Positions 1 to 9,651 of a DNA stretch of 43,114 nucleotides are shown here, one piece after another. The notes beneath the pieces were generated by a model. That model did no database searches and was not told the origin of the DNA. It saw only the letters and a program-made list of their open reading frames with translations. Both the position numbers and the translations under genes were made by a program. How positions within the stretch are numbered: the first letter of the stretch is position 1; every line of letters starts with the position of its first letter. The stretch comes from Hydrogenobacter sp. (GTDB taxonomy: Bacteria; Aquificota; Aquificia; Aquificales; Aquificaceae), in the NCBI GenBank assembly GCA_041287335.1, contig JBEULM010000010.1:1-43114 (forward strand). The letters are read 5' to 3'.

Positions 1-22
1 ATTAATTTTCGGAGGTTTAGTT

Positions 23-2332
23 ATGCAGACCTTAGCTTATGGATTTCCCAAGCTGGGAGAGAAGAGAGAGTTCAAAAATCTCTTGGAGAGCTTTTGGAAA
101 GGTAAGATATTAGAAGGAGAATTTCTAAAAGGTATGAATTCCCTTAGAGATTGGATGGTGGAAAACTATAGAGCCAATGTGGATCTTTTTCCCTCTAATG
201 AGCTATCTTACTACGATTTTATGTTGGATACCGCTGTAATGGTTGGAGCTATACCTTCAAGGTTTGGGCACTTTGAAGGTCTCAGTACATATTTTGAAAT
301 GGCACGTGGAAAGCAAGCAATGGAGCTGACCAAGTACTTTAATACTAATTACCACTACATAGTTCCGGAGCTTGAAAACACAAACTTCAAATTGCTAAGG
401 AACTACCCCCTTGAGGATTACCTCTACTTTAAAAGCAAGGGTATAGAAACCCTACCCAAGATGATATCCCCCTATACCTTTTTGAAGCTTTCTAAGGCAC
501 TTATTAAAGAAGAAAGATCTGATCTGCCTCTTTATCGGCTGTCCAAAATAGATAAAAGCGCAGACTTAGAGAGGTATATGAATACTCTACTCTCCGTTTA
601 CGAAGAAGCCATCAAACAGCTCAGACAAGAAGGTGCTAAGGAGATCCTCTTAGAGGATCCAGCTCTTTGCTACGAGATGGAAGATGATGAATGGGACATC
701 GTCAGCGAGATGTATAAAGGTTTGAGTAAGCATGCGGACATATATGTGATTACCTATTACGACAGCGTATCTAACTACAGAAGATTTGTGGAACTTCCTG
801 TGAAAGCCTTAGGTCTTGACCTTGTATCAAACAGCGAAAACTTAGAGAACATAAGAAGGTTCGGCTTTCCCGCTGATAAAAAGCTTATAGCTGGCGTCAT
901 AAATGGTAGACAGGTGTGGAGAGCAAACCTTGTGGAAAAGGTAAAGCTCGTGGAAGAGCTTATGAAAATATCCCAACAAGTTATAATATCCAACTCGTGC
1001 CCTCTCTTTCATCTTCCCGTCAGCAAGCAGTCAGAAGAGGATCTTCCCGTTCATAGCGTGCAGATAGAAGGTTTACCCGTCATGAGTTTGAAAGAAAGAC
1101 TATCCTTCGCTAAAGAGAAGCTGGAAGAGCTAAAACTCATTAAGGAAGTTATAGAAGGTGATCAGCAGGCCCGAATGGAACTGCAGAGAATTCAAGAACT
1201 TGTTAGTATACCTTTTGGTGAAAGGGAAGATGTGAAAAAGAGACTCAAAGATCTTACAGATCGTGACTTTGGTAGGGATCTTACTTACAAAGATAGAACG
1301 AAACTGCAACAGGATCTTTTACAGCTTCCGATGTTTCCTACAACTACAATAGGTTCCTTTCCTCAAACTGAGGAAGTTAGAAAGATGAGAGCTTTATACA
1401 GCACAGGTAAGCTTTCCGATCAGGAGTATAAGGAGTTTATCAAGAAACAGATAGAGCATGTGATAAAGGTTCAAGAAGAAATAGGTCTTGATGTATTGGT
1501 GCATGGAGAATTTGAGAGAACAGATATGGTAGAGTTTTTCGCTCAAAAGCTGGAAGGTGTCGCAACCACCAAACATGGTTGGGTTCTATCTTACGGCTCA
1601 AGAGTTTATAGACCTCCCATCATTTACGGAGATGTGTATAGATCAGCACCTATGACGGTGGAGGAGATAACTTACGCCCAGTCATTGACGGAAAAACCTG
1701 TTAAAGGTATGCTTACTGGACCTGTAACCATACTAAACTGGAGCTACCACAGAGAAGACATACCCAAAAAGGAGATAGCTTATCAAATAGCCTTAGCTCT
1801 CCTTGATGAAGTCAGAGATCTGGAAAATGCTGGTATAAAGATAATACAGATCGATGAACCTGCCTTCAGGGAAGGTGCGCCTCTCAAGAGGAAGGACTGG
1901 GATGAGTACTTTGACTGGGCTGTAAAGGCTTTCAGGCTCTGTTCGAAGGCAAAACCGCAAACTCAAATACACACACACATGTGTTATAGCGAGTTTAATG
2001 ATGTTATAGATTACATATATCAAATGGACTTTGACGTCATATCAATAGAGGCTTCAAGAAGTAAAGGTGAAATAATAGAAGCCTTTGAGAAGTTTAAAAA
2101 ATGGGACAGACAGATAGGTATAGGTGTGTACGACATTCACTCACCTGCAGTACCGACAAAGGAGAGCATCAGGTTCGTGATAGAAAGGGCTATGAAGGTT
2201 CTACCCAAAGATCTTCTGTGGGTAAATCCAGACTGCGGACTAAAAACGAGAAGGTGGGAAGAAGTCATACCATCTCTTAAAAACATGGTAGAGGTGGCAA
2301 AGGAGATAAGAGAGAAGTATGCGGTAGTTTGA
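23..2332 (+). CDS. metE: Cobalamin-independent methionine synthase
   Basis: Transfers the methyl group of 5-methyltetrahydropteroyl-polyglutamate to homocysteine, the last step of methionine synthesis, in the cytoplasm. At 769 residues it has the family length (about 750-765) and both halves of the duplicated MetE barrel. The C-terminal half carries the expected zinc ligands: His652 and Cys654 in THMCYSEF, Glu676 in IEASRS and Cys738 in NPDCGLKTR. The N-terminal half starts with the typical [14 protein letters not shown] strong ribosome site (ggaggt, 11-16) lies six bases before the ATG, which fixes the start. The stop codon is followed at once by the ATG of a histidine kinase, so the two are probably cotranscribed. 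The promoter lies outside the window. Confidence 0.97.
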   Translation: MQTLAYGFPKLGEKREFKNLLESFWKGKILEGEFLKGMNSLRDWMVENYRANVDLFPSNELSYYDFMLDTAVMVGAIPSRFGHFEGLSTYFEMARGKQAMELTKYFNTNYHYIVPELENTNFKLLRNYPLEDYLYFKSKGIETLPKMISPYTFLKLSKALIKEERSDLPLYRLSKIDKSADLERYMNTLLSVYEEAIKQLRQEGAKEILLEDPALCYEMEDDEWDIVSEMYKGLSKHADIYVITYYDSVSNYRRFVELPVKALGLDLVSNSENLENIRRFGFPADKKLIAGVINGRQVWRANLVEKVKLVEELMKISQQVIISNSCPLFHLPVSKQSEEDLPVHSVQIEGLPVMSLKERLSFAKEKLEELKLIKEVIEGDQQARMELQRIQELVSIPFGEREDVKKRLKDLTDRDFGRDLTYKDRTKLQQDLLQLPMFPTTTIGSFPQTEEVRKMRALYSTGKLSDQEYKEFIKKQIEHVIKVQEEIGLDVLVHGEFERTDMVEFFAQKLEGVATTKHGWVLSYGSRVYRPPIIYGDVYRSAPMTVEEITYAQSLTEKPVKGMLTGPVTILNWSYHREDIPKKEIAYQIALALLDEVRDLENAGIKIIQIDEPAFREGAPLKRKDWDEYFDWAVKAFRLCSKAKPQTQIHTHMCYSEFNDVIDYIYQMDFDVISIEASRSKGEIIEAFEKFKKWDRQIGIGVYDIHSPAVPTKESIRFVIERAMKVLPKDLLWVNPDCGLKTRRWEEVIPSLKNMVEVAKEIREKYAVV

Positions 2333-3322
2333 ATGAGCATACTCAGTGAGTTTTTGAGAGAGGTAGATGAAGGTTATGCGGTAATTGGTACTTCCGGAAG
2401 GCTGATTTACGCCAACAGTTTTATGATCAGCAAGAGCATACTAAAGAGGGATTGCGAAGGGAAGCCTTATTACGAATGTATCAAGGTGCTTAGCCTAATA
2501 TCGGCGGTAGCCGAAGGGCTCAGTGAAAAAAGAAGGGTAAGCGTGTCCTTTGAACATGAAGATGTTGAGTACAAAGCCGACATTTTCCCCACAGGTGATG
2601 GAATTCTCGTTCGTCTCACAGACATAACACAGTTCAAAAGGTACGAAAGATCAAAAAAGGAGTTTATAGCTAACATCTCTCACGAGCTTAAAACACCCAT
2701 CGCTATTATAAACAGCATACTTGAAACTCTTCTGGAAGAAGAAAAGGGTTATGAAAAAAGGAGAATGATAGAGAGAGCCTTACGAAGAACTCAGGAGATG
2801 AAAAACATAGTGGATGATCTTCTGATCATCACCAGGCTTGAATCTGGAGAGGAGAAACTTCACAAAAGGATCGTAAATCTGAAAGAACTTGTGAATGTAG
2901 TGTTTGATATGTTAAAAGAGATAGCAGACAGCTCAAAAGTTGAACTTCTAAATACCGTGGATGAGAATGTGAATATTTACGCTGATGAAGAAAAGATGAG
3001 CCTCCTACTTTTGAACCTTGTGGATAATGCTATAAAGTACAACAGAAAAAATGGAAAAGTGATTGTAAGAGGATGCAGAAAAGGGGATCATGTTCTTATA
3101 GAAGTCTCCGATACGGGTATAGGCATTCCCAAAGAGCATATACCCTTTATCTTTGAGAGGTTTTATCGGGTTGATAGATCAAGGTCAAGAGAGCTTGGCG
3201 GTACTGGACTTGGACTTTCCATAGTTAAACACGTAGCTCTCTCGCACGGTGGAAAAGTAGAGGTGGATAGCAAAGAGGGAGAAGGCAGTACTTTTAGGGT
3301 GTACATACCTCAAAGCATGTGA
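2333..3322 (+). CDS. Soluble PAS-type sensor histidine kinase (PhoR-like)
   Basis: Two-component sensor kinase that should autophosphorylate on His117 and pass the phosphate to a response regulator. Order: a PAS-like N-terminal sensor (about 1-100; [17 protein letters not shown]), the HisKA H-box with SHELKTP at 116-122, then an HATPase domain with N-box (LVDNAIKYN), DTGIGIP and GGTGLGLSI. There is no membrane segment or signal peptide, so it probably senses a cytoplasmic signal. Its ATG follows the metE stop directly, and no response regulator is adjacent, so the partner is unknown. The last 13 bases overlap the convergent ribBA. The family call is firm; the signal is not. Confidence 0.92.
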   Translation: MSILSEFLREVDEGYAVIGTSGRLIYANSFMISKSILKRDCEGKPYYECIKVLSLISAVAEGLSEKRRVSVSFEHEDVEYKADIFPTGDGILVRLTDITQFKRYERSKKEFIANISHELKTPIAIINSILETLLEEEKGYEKRRMIERALRRTQEMKNIVDDLLIITRLESGEEKLHKRIVNLKELVNVVFDMLKEIADSSKVELLNTVDENVNIYADEEKMSLLLLNLVDNAIKYNRKNGKVIVRGCRKGDHVLIEVSDTGIGIPKEHIPFIFERFYRVDRSRSRELGGTGLGLSIVKHVALSHGGKVEVDSKEGEGSTFRVYIPQSM

Positions 3323-4521
3323 CCGAGTTTTTTCTTCTTAGTCTCAAGATACACCTTGTTGTGAGGATTTGGCTCAATTTTGAGAGGGACAACCTCTACA
3401 ACTTCAAGCCCATAGCCTTCTAAAGCCACTATCTTCCTTGGGTTATTCGTCAAAAGTCTCATTTTCCTTACCCCGAGATCAAGTAAGATCTGCACCCCAA
3501 CACCGTAATCCCTAAGGTCTGCGGGATAACCTATCTTTTCATTAGCCTCTACAGTATCGTATCCCATATCTTGAAGATGATAAGCTTTTATTTTGTTAAC
3601 TATCCCTATACCTCTTCCTTCGTGACCCATTATGTACACAAGGACACCTTTACCCTCTTTGGCTATCATCTCCATAGCGGTTTCAAGCTGAGATCTGCAG
3701 TCACATCTGAGAGATCTAAATACGTCACCTGTAAGGCACTCTGAATGAACCCTTACAAGCACCGGCTCATCCTCCTTCCACTCTCCCATAGTTAGAGCTA
3801 CTTGCTCCTCACCCGTGAGTGCGTGCTTGTAGGCATGTATCTTAAAAAAGCCATATCTCGTGGGAAGGTTCGCAGTAGCCTCCTTTAGAACAAGTCTTTC
3901 CCTCTTTAATCTGTATCTTATAAGGTCGGCTATGGTAATTATCTTAAGTCCAAATTTCTTTGCAAACTTAATAAGATCGGGAAGTCTTGCCATAGTCCCA
4001 TCTTCATTCATGATCTCGCATATAACACCTGCAGGATAGAGTCCCGCAAGCTTTGCAAGATCAACGGAAGCCTCTGTATGTCCAGCCCTCTCAAGTACAC
4101 CTCCTGGCTTTGCTCTGAGAGGAAAGACATGTCCAGGTCTTATAAAATCGGAAGGCTTCGCTTCGTGGCTTATAGCTAATCTTATGGTGATCGCTCTATC
4201 GTATGCGGATATACCTGTTGTTGTACCAAACTTGGGATGAGCATCTACAGACACGCAAAAATAAGTCCCCTTAGGATCCGTATTTCTGGTAGCCATAGGG
4301 TAAAGATCAAGCTCTTCACACCTTTCCGGAGTAAGCGTAAGGCAGACAAGTCCACGCCCATACTTAGTCATGAAGTTTATAGCCTCAGGCGTTACCTTCT
4401 CGGCAGCCATAACCAGATCACCTTCATTTTCCCTATCTGGATCGTCAACCACTATGACCATCTTACCCTCCCTTATGTCCTCTATAGCTTCCTCAATACT
4501 GCTAAACCTGAAATCCTCCAT
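3310..4521 (-). CDS. ribBA: Bifunctional riboflavin protein: DHBP synthase / GTP cyclohydrolase II
   Basis: Makes both riboflavin precursors: 3,4-dihydroxy-2-butanone 4-phosphate from ribulose 5-phosphate (N-terminal half) and the pyrimidine intermediate from GTP (C-terminal half). The RibB half (about 1-200) carries [10 protein letters not shown] at 26-35 and GHTEASVDL near 148-156. The RibA half (about 205-403) carries the zinc cysteines Cys262, Cys273 and Cys275 and GHEGRGIG at 299-306. The length of 403 is normal for the fusion and both active sites look intact. A strong ribosome site (aggaggtg) precedes the ATG. It sits three bases after a small membrane-protein gene and is probably transcribed with it. 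Confidence 0.97.
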   Translation of the reverse strand: MEDFRFSSIEEAIEDIREGKMVIVVDDPDRENEGDLVMAAEKVTPEAINFMTKYGRGLVCLTLTPERCEELDLYPMATRNTDPKGTYFCVSVDAHPKFGTTTGISAYDRAITIRLAISHEAKPSDFIRPGHVFPLRAKPGGVLERAGHTEASVDLAKLAGLYPAGVICEIMNEDGTMARLPDLIKFAKKFGLKIITIADLIRYRLKRERLVLKEATANLPTRYGFFKIHAYKHALTGEEQVALTMGEWKEDEPVLVRVHSECLTGDVFRSLRCDCRSQLETAMEMIAKEGKGVLVYIMGHEGRGIGIVNKIKAYHLQDMGYDTVEANEKIGYPADLRDYGVGVQILLDLGVRKMRLLTNNPRKIVALEGYGLEVVEVVPLKIEPNPHNKVYLETKKKKLGHML

Positions 4522-4524
4522 TTG

Positions 4525-4734
4525 TCACCTCCTGATCAGATTTTCCTTAAGTTCTTTGATCTTCTCTAAAGTATTATCTATAACACTCTTTTTTTCTTCA
4601 TCTTCTTGTACCACTTTTACCTCCTTCCCGGCGAGATCTGAAGCTATTGCGTTTATGATTTTGGGACCAAAATGTGTCCACATGTGATCTATGAGTAAAA
4701 AAGCCAAAAGTAGATATATTATATACTTCACCAT
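4525..4734 (-). CDS. Small single-pass membrane protein, unknown
   Basis: A 69-residue protein I do not recognise. Residues 3-16 are strongly hydrophobic (YIIYLLLAFLLI), giving one membrane anchor or uncleaved signal; the remainder is charged and probably helical (VKVVQEDEEKKS to the C-terminal LIRR). It is the first gene before ribBA, only three bases upstream of it, and is kept as real because of that spacing, the divergent promoter in front of it and the sensible membrane/charged layout. No known motif is present. The next gene on the opposite strand begins 25 bases away. Confidence 0.6.
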   Translation of the reverse strand: MVKYIIYLLLAFLLIDHMWTHFGPKIINAIASDLAGKEVKVVQEDEEKKSVIDNTLEKIKELKENLIRR

Positions 4735-4758
4735 TTGTAATTTAAAATATTCCCACGT
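4735..4758. promoter_or_regulatory. Shared divergent promoter, overlapping -10 boxes
   Basis: The 24 bp between two divergent ATGs holds TAAAAT on the plus strand (4743-4748, 10 bases before the ABC transporter ATG) and TATTTT on the minus strand (4749-4744, 9 bases before the small membrane protein ATG). The minus promoter also has TTTACA at 4772-4767 with a 17 bp spacer. Both mRNAs would be leaderless or nearly so. The minus promoter is the better supported; the plus one lacks a clear -35. Confidence 0.5.
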
Positions 4759-6423
4759 ATGGACAGTGTAAAGTGGCTATTCTTGAGGACAAAGTCATAC
4801 ATACACCTAATCCTTATGGCGCTATTAGGTTCAGCTCTTGAATCTGCAGGGACAACAGGTATAAGCCTCATAGCAAAAAACCTCGTTGATAATGTGTTCT
4901 TGATGAAAAGCTACGAAGAGCTTTTTAAAACTGTATTTTTTTTGCTGTCCTTTGCCTTACTCAATCAGGCGGGAAATCTTCTCGCTTCCCTGTTTATAAA
5001 TCTTTACTCTGAGCTTGAAATAAAGAAAACAAGAAAGGAAGTGTTTGACAGGCTTTTGGGTGCACCCTACGGATTTTTATCAAAAAGCTCTTCCGGGGAC
5101 CTCATAACAAGACTCCTATCAGATATCCAGTCGTATAGATCCCTTCTTGGGGATCACATTCCCAAACTTTTTAGAGATCCTTTAACCGTACTTGCACTGC
5201 TTGGTGTACTCCTTTACAGGGATTTTATACTTACGTTATTTCTGGGTATACTTTTGCCTCTCTTAGCTTTTGCGGTAAGATATTTCGGTTACAAGAAGGG
5301 TAAACACACGAGAAGACTTCAGGAAAATGTAGGTATGCTTACGCAAAGCTTGGCTCACGTGCTTAGGGGATACGAGAATATAAAGATGTACTCTTCCGAA
5401 GTGAAGTTTTCCGAATGGTTTTCTTCATTCAACGAAAAGGTCTTCAAAGCCAGTATGAAATCGGTCGTTTACTCCACCGCCAACTCAGTTTTCAACTTTA
5501 TCTTCGGATACGTTGTAGTATCCATCATAATCCTGTATGGTGGTGTAAGAGTGATACAGGGAAGTATAACCGCGGGTGACTTCGTGTCTTACATAACCGC
5601 ATTATTCCTGCTTCACCAACCTCTATCAGAGGTTCAAAAGGGTTTGATGGAGGTAAGGGCAGGTATACCCATACTCAATAGGATAAGGGAGCTTCTACAT
5701 ATACCGCAGGAGAAGTCAGGAAACATCCTTTTCACCACTTTAAAGGAGAGCATAACTGTGCAGGATCTGAAAGTTACGTTGGGAGACGAAAAGCTTCTAA
5801 AAGGAGTTAGTTTGAAAGTTAGAAAAGGTGAAAAGATAGGAGTTATAGGTAGTACAGGTTCGGGAAAAACTACCTTTCTGAGAGTTCTTGCAGGATTACT
5901 GCCTTATGACGGGGTCGTAAGGTATGATGGCTTTGATCTAAAGGATATAGATAAGGAAAGCTTCAGAAGTTGTGTGGGTTTCTTTACGCAGGAGCCCTTC
6001 ATCTTTGCAGGTAGTGTAAGGGATAACCTTCTTATAGCCAAAAAAGATGCGAGCGATGAGGAGATGAAAAAAGCCCTTGATCTTGCCATGTGCGATTTTG
6101 TAAAAAGCCTCGATCAGATATTGGAAGAAGGTGGCAGGAATTTATCTGGAGGTGAGATGCAAAGGCTTGCCCTCGCAAGATTATTCCTAAAAAGTCCAGA
6201 CATAATCTTTCTTGATGAGGTTACGTCAGCTATGGATGTAAAGACCGAGGAGGAAGTTTTAAAGAATATTTTTGAGTTTTTTAAGGATAGGACTGTGATC
6301 TTAGTAGCTCATAGATTCTCCAATGTACTTTTGTGTGACCGTGTACTCGCTTTTAAAGAAGGAAGCCTAATTGCAGAAGGCAAACCGCAAGAGGTCATAA
6401 AATTTTTCCTTCAAAGCCCGTAA
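4759..6423 (+). CDS. ABC exporter, fused membrane and ATPase domains (MsbA-like)
   Basis: A 554-residue half-transporter that would act as a homodimer in the inner membrane. The N-terminal domain (about 1-310) has six membrane segments; the ATPase domain (about 330-554) has Walker A GSTGSGKTT (from about 364), signature LSGGE (about 461-465), Walker B DIIFLDE and the H-loop in VAHRFSN. MsbA-type flippase for the lipid A core is the leading guess, because the gene converges on lpxI with a 13-base overlap and the organism makes LPS, but lipid or peptide export by related exporters cannot be excluded from sequence. There is no Shine-Dalgarno; the start fits a near-leaderless mRNA. Confidence 0.88.
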   Translation: MDSVKWLFLRTKSYIHLILMALLGSALESAGTTGISLIAKNLVDNVFLMKSYEELFKTVFFLLSFALLNQAGNLLASLFINLYSELEIKKTRKEVFDRLLGAPYGFLSKSSSGDLITRLLSDIQSYRSLLGDHIPKLFRDPLTVLALLGVLLYRDFILTLFLGILLPLLAFAVRYFGYKKGKHTRRLQENVGMLTQSLAHVLRGYENIKMYSSEVKFSEWFSSFNEKVFKASMKSVVYSTANSVFNFIFGYVVVSIIILYGGVRVIQGSITAGDFVSYITALFLLHQPLSEVQKGLMEVRAGIPILNRIRELLHIPQEKSGNILFTTLKESITVQDLKVTLGDEKLLKGVSLKVRKGEKIGVIGSTGSGKTTFLRVLAGLLPYDGVVRYDGFDLKDIDKESFRSCVGFFTQEPFIFAGSVRDNLLIAKKDASDEEMKKALDLAMCDFVKSLDQILEEGGRNLSGGEMQRLALARLFLKSPDIIFLDEVTSAMDVKTEEEVLKNIFEFFKDRTVILVAHRFSNVLLCDRVLAFKEGSLIAEGKPQEVIKFFLQSP

Positions 6424-7193
6424 AGAGCTATATTGCTAATGTTGGCGAGTCTTAAAGTGTTTTCCATATCAATTATGTATATCTTACCAGCTTCAAGGAA
6501 TATGGCATCACCCTTTATCTTTTTTACCACTTCCACAGTTTTAGGTCCTATAGTAGGGACATCTATGCGAAAGTCCTGAAGCTTCCTGGCAACTTTTATA
6601 ACTCTACAATTCCTTCCAGCAACTTTTCCTGCTCTCTCAATAGCCTCTTGTGTTCCTTCCATAGCTTCCACACTCACCACGGATTTATCTTTAACCACTA
6701 CAGTCTGTCCTATATCAAGATTAGCTATTTCCTTAGCTATTGGAAAACCCCAGAGACCATCTTCCATAGCTTCCTTAGATGGTTCTACAAGACCTATTTT
6801 CCCGATCGGTGCGAGAAGGTCTTCAAGGTAAGGCTTTGGATCTATAAATTCAAAACCTCTGTTCTCGAGTTCTTGCATGAATGCCTTGACTATAGTTTGA
6901 GGCTTTCTGTCTTTGGATCTCCTCAATATGGAAAAAGCTATGCTGTCAAAAGCAAAAATGTGAGAAAAGATCAATTTATGTTCAAACTTTCCCAGCATAA
7001 CTATCTTCTTTATCTGCTTTTTTTCAAGGAGATTTATGAGCTTTCCCACCTTACCCACAGGTAAATGTTCGTCTGCATGAGCGGTAGTTATACCTCTGAC
7101 ACCTACGGTGAAAACCTCCACACCCCTTTTAGTTGCCTCCCGCTGAAAAGCGGATGGTAGATCACCCCACCCTGCTATTAGACATACCTTCAT
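6411..7193 (-). CDS. lpxI: UDP-2,3-diacylglucosamine pyrophosphatase LpxI
   Basis: Hydrolyses UDP-2,3-diacylglucosamine to lipid X, the fourth step of lipid A synthesis; LpxI replaces LpxH in many bacteria. The 260 residues match the family, with the opening [10 protein letters not shown], the middle [10 protein letters not shown] and the C-terminal [10 protein letters not shown]...[16 protein letters not shown]. The ATG overlaps the folE stop as ATGA, so it is translationally coupled to folE, and a purine-rich stretch (gggaaaggga) lies just upstream. The gene product should supply lipid A to the exporter encoded on the opposite strand. Confidence 0.92.
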   Translation of the reverse strand: MKVCLIAGWGDLPSAFQREATKRGVEVFTVGVRGITTAHADEHLPVGKVGKLINLLEKKQIKKIVMLGKFEHKLIFSHIFAFDSIAFSILRRSKDRKPQTIVKAFMQELENRGFEFIDPKPYLEDLLAPIGKIGLVEPSKEAMEDGLWGFPIAKEIANLDIGQTVVVKDKSVVSVEAMEGTQEAIERAGKVAGRNCRVIKVARKLQDFRIDVPTIGPKTVEVVKKIKGDAIFLEAGKIYIIDMENTLRLANISNIALYGL

Positions 7194-7750
7194 TCCCTTT
7201 CCCTTTTTATGAGCTTTAAAAATTCTTCCCTAGTTCTTATGTCACTCAAGAATATACCGCGAAGAGCTGAAGTAGTCGTTATGTGTCCTGGAGATAGCAC
7301 ACCCCTCATTGACATACAAAGATGCTCCATTTCTAATACAACAGCTACACCTTTAGGTTTCAGCTGTTGCATCAAAAAGTCAGCTATCTCATTGGTGAGT
7401 CTTTCCTGAAGCTGAGGTTTCAGGGCAAAAGCCTTTACAGTTCTCACAAGCTTTGAAAGACCACAAACTATCCCATCTGGTATGTATGCTACGTGAGCCT
7501 TTCCAAAAAAGGGGAGAAGGTGATGTTCGCATATGCTATACACGTTTATGTCTTTTACAAGAACCATTTCGTTGTATGAACCAAACTCCTCAAAAAGTTT
7601 GAAATCAAACTCTCTTATCTTTTCGAACTCTTCCCACATGCGAGCCACTCTATCAGGAGTTTCTCTAAGTCCTTCCCTGTTTGGATCTTCTCCTATGCCT
7701 TCCAAAAGCAATCTTACCGCCTGCTTTATCTTTTCTTTGTCCACAGCCAT
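7190..7750 (-). CDS. folE: GTP cyclohydrolase I
   Basis: Converts GTP to 7,8-dihydroneopterin triphosphate, the first step of tetrahydrofolate synthesis. The 186 residues show the full enzyme core, including [20 protein letters not shown] and the zinc ligands Cys74 and His77 ([10 protein letters not shown]) and Cys145 (EHLCMSMRG). This is the zinc-dependent type IA enzyme. It is the first gene of a two-gene unit with lpxI, which overlaps its stop codon. The ATG lies 8 bases after a perfect TATAAT, with no Shine-Dalgarno, so the mRNA is probably leaderless or nearly so. Confidence 0.96.
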   Translation of the reverse strand: MAVDKEKIKQAVRLLLEGIGEDPNREGLRETPDRVARMWEEFEKIREFDFKLFEEFGSYNEMVLVKDINVYSICEHHLLPFFGKAHVAYIPDGIVCGLSKLVRTVKAFALKPQLQERLTNEIADFLMQQLKPKGVAVVLEMEHLCMSMRGVLSPGHITTTSALRGIFLSDIRTREEFLKLIKRERE

Positions 7751-7758
7751 GATGGTTT

Positions 7759-7764
7759 ATTATA
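7759..7764 (-). promoter_or_regulatory. -10 box of folE
   Basis: TATAAT on the minus strand, separated from the folE ATG by 8 bases (aaaccatc). No good -35 lies 17 bp upstream; that position falls in a run of seven C on this strand. A TG occurs one base off the extended -10 position. Transcription would start about two bases before the start codon. Confidence 0.55.
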
Positions 7765-7794
7765 AGCATAAACCCAAAAACGGGGGGGTTAAAA

Positions 7795-8880
7795 TCAGTC
7801 AGCCCGCGGTCTTGGTGTACTTTCTGTGGAGGCTGGAAGCACGGGAACCTCAAGAGCCTGTTTAGGGATTTGACCGGTTAAGGACTTTAGAAAAGCTGTT
7901 ATGTATTTTATTTCTTCATTCGTCAATTCCTTGTTTAGCTGAGTTTTTGCCATTATTCTAACTGCATCTTCCAAATTCCACACACTACCATCGTGAAAGT
8001 ACGGGTAAGTTTTTTCTATGTTCCTGAGTGAGGGTGCTTTAAATACGAACATATCCTCTTCCTTATGCGTAACTCCAAACCTTCCAAGGTCAACGGGAAT
8101 AGTCGGTTTGTCCAAAGTTACATAAGGTGCGGTTGCTTTCCAGTAATCCACGAACTGACCGAACTTGAAAAATCCGTTCCCACCTACAGCAGTCCCACTG
8201 TGGCATGCAACACAGCCTACTTCTATAAAGAGCTTCAATCCTTTCTTTTCTTCGTTAGTTAGAGCACTGGTGTTACCTTTTAGAAACTCATCAAATCTTG
8301 ATGGTGTAACCAATGTCCTTTCAAAAGCTCCTATAGCTTTTCCAACATTTTCGTATCTAAGTGGGTCTTTTTCATTGGGAAAGGCTTTTTTAAACATCTC
8401 CACATACTCAGGTATGGATTTTAGCCTTTGTAAAACTTCCTTTTCCGATGGCATAGCCATCTCTATAGGATTTAGTATAGGACCGAGCGCTTGCTCCTCC
8501 ACATCTTTTGCCCTTCCATCCCAAAATTGTGCGATGTGAAGCGCTGCATTATATACACTGGGAGCATTTCTGGGTCCTATTGCCCATCTGTGACCTATTG
8601 ACGTGGGAAGATTATCAACTCCGTAAGTTGCCAAATTGTGACATGTGTTACAGCTTATAACTCCACTTTTGGACAGTCTTGGGTCGTAAAAAAGCGTTTT
8701 TCCAAGCATTACCTTTTCACTGGTAATTGGATTATTCGGATTTTCAACTACACTTGGTAAAGGTGCAAAAAACTGCCTCGCTTGAGTTAAGAGTTTTTCA
8801 TCCTCGTTTTGAGCATTTGCCTTTGCGTAGATACTTATCCCACCTGCTAACAAAACCGCACCTAAAAGTACCTTCCTCAT
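7795..8880 (-). CDS. Di-haem cytochrome c peroxidase, periplasmic
   Basis: Reduces hydrogen peroxide to water with electrons from cytochrome c in the periplasm. Two haem c sites are visible, CNTCH (about 77-81) and CVACH (about 223-227), with the MauG/CCP landmarks SCNTCHNL, GPRNAPSVYNAA, FWDGRA and FKAPSLRNI. An N-terminal signal peptide (KVLLGAVLLAGGISIYAKANAQ) directs export. The start chosen is the ATG at 8880, seven bases after ggaggt; the upstream in-frame ATG at 8895 would place that ribosome site inside the gene. At 361 residues with signal peptide it fits the CcpA family. MauG-like maturation enzymes share the fold, but the context gives no methylamine genes. Confidence 0.93.
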   Translation of the reverse strand: MRKVLLGAVLLAGGISIYAKANAQNEDEKLLTQARQFFAPLPSVVENPNNPITSEKVMLGKTLFYDPRLSKSGVISCNTCHNLATYGVDNLPTSIGHRWAIGPRNAPSVYNAALHIAQFWDGRAKDVEEQALGPILNPIEMAMPSEKEVLQRLKSIPEYVEMFKKAFPNEKDPLRYENVGKAIGAFERTLVTPSRFDEFLKGNTSALTNEEKKGLKLFIEVGCVACHSGTAVGGNGFFKFGQFVDYWKATAPYVTLDKPTIPVDLGRFGVTHKEEDMFVFKAPSLRNIEKTYPYFHDGSVWNLEDAVRIMAKTQLNKELTNEEIKYITAFLKSLTGQIPKQALEVPVLPASTESTPRPRAD

Positions 8881-8910
8881 CCTTCTTACCTCCATCCATA
8901 TTGTAATATT

Positions 8911-8939
8911 AGAATAACATAAAACGTATTCATTATCAA
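8911..8939 (-). promoter_or_regulatory. Sigma-70-type promoter of the cytochrome c peroxidase
   Basis: TTGATA at 8939-8934, a 17 bp spacer and TATTCT at 8916-8911 on the minus strand. The start site would fall near 8904, giving a leader of about 24 bases that contains the ggaggt ribosome site. This is one of the few promoters here with a good -35 and a conventional leader. Confidence 0.55.
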
Positions 8940-8957
8940 ATGAAAATAAATTTTTGT

Positions 8958-8963
8958 TATAAT
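8958..8963 (+). promoter_or_regulatory. -10 box of comF
   Basis: TATAAT on the plus strand. It contains the in-frame ATG at 8962, so that codon cannot be the start used from this promoter. A start site near 8970 falls on a second ATG (out of frame; three codons then TAA), followed by gggag and the comF ATG at 8986. No convincing -35. Confidence 0.5.
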
Positions 8964-8985
8964 GGTAAAATGCGGGAGTAAGGGG

Positions 8986-9642
8986 ATGGTGATAAGGATA
9001 CTTGCCAACATTGTAAAGTCCTTAGGCATCTGTGAAGAAAAGTGTATCTCCTGCGGTGGTAAGATCTACTACTTAGATCAAGGCTATGTGTGTGAAAAAT
9101 GCATCAAAAGCCTAAAGCCTTACCATCCTGTCCAATACAAGAGGCTGGATTACATAAGATCTTACAGAGTATTCGGAAGATATGAAGGAACGCTCAAAGA
9201 TATCATTCAAAATGTAAAGTTTCACGCAAATATCCCTTTGGCTCACCTGCTTGGGAAAACTATATCTCCTTATCTATGGGAGTATATACAAAACCTAAAG
9301 CCCGACCTTATAACCTGTCCAGCTATAAACGTAAGGCGCTATTGGTCAAGGGGATTTAACCACGCAGAAGAGATACTAAAAGGTGCTGATGTACCTTACA
9401 TAAAGGTATTTACGAGGACTGGCTTTGATCCAGCTTCCGCTGGGTTAAAGAGTGAAGATAGGCTAAGGGTAGTAAAGAGCCATCATTTGAGAAAAAATAC
9501 TATAGACCTTTTAGAGGATAAGAAGGTGCTTATATTTGACGATGTTCTTACAACAGGTGCAACCATAAAAAGACTTGCAGAGCTGGCACTTTCCGTAGGA
9601 GCATCACAGGTGCATGCCTTCTTTGTCGCTGAAGCTTTATAA
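8986..9642 (+). CDS. comF: ComF-family amidophosphoribosyltransferase-like protein
   Basis: ComF proteins are needed for natural transformation in several bacteria, probably acting on single-stranded DNA in the cytoplasm; their biochemistry is unsettled. Seen here: a four-cysteine zinc ribbon (CISCGG at about 18-23 and CEKC at about 35-38), the RRYWSRGFNHAE family motif, and a phosphoribosyltransferase loop FDDVLTTGAT near the C terminus. The ATG at 8986 is preferred (218 residues, normal length) because upstream in-frame starts lie in the -10 box. It stands alone, without other competence genes; pncB follows nine bases later but seems to have its own -10. Confidence 0.87.
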   Translation: MVIRILANIVKSLGICEEKCISCGGKIYYLDQGYVCEKCIKSLKPYHPVQYKRLDYIRSYRVFGRYEGTLKDIIQNVKFHANIPLAHLLGKTISPYLWEYIQNLKPDLITCPAINVRRYWSRGFNHAEEILKGADVPYIKVFTRTGFDPASAGLKSEDRLRVVKSHHLRKNTIDLLEDKKVLIFDDVLTTGATIKRLAELALSVGASQVHAFFVAEAL

Positions 9643-9643
9643 T
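9638..9643 (+). promoter_or_regulatory. Possible -10 box of pncB
   Basis: TATAAT overlaps the comF stop codon and lies 8 bases before the pncB ATG (ttattttc between). No -35 match at 17 bp. It follows the same spacing rule as other gene heads in the window, but a chance match in a stop region is possible. Confidence 0.4.
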
Positions 9644-9651
9644 TTATTTTC

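Noticed and set aside
7771-7800. Terminator after the cytochrome c peroxidase gene (aaccc/gggtt hairpin with a run of seven G on the plus strand)
   Set aside because: The stem is five base pairs and is not followed by a U tract; I would not call it a terminator.
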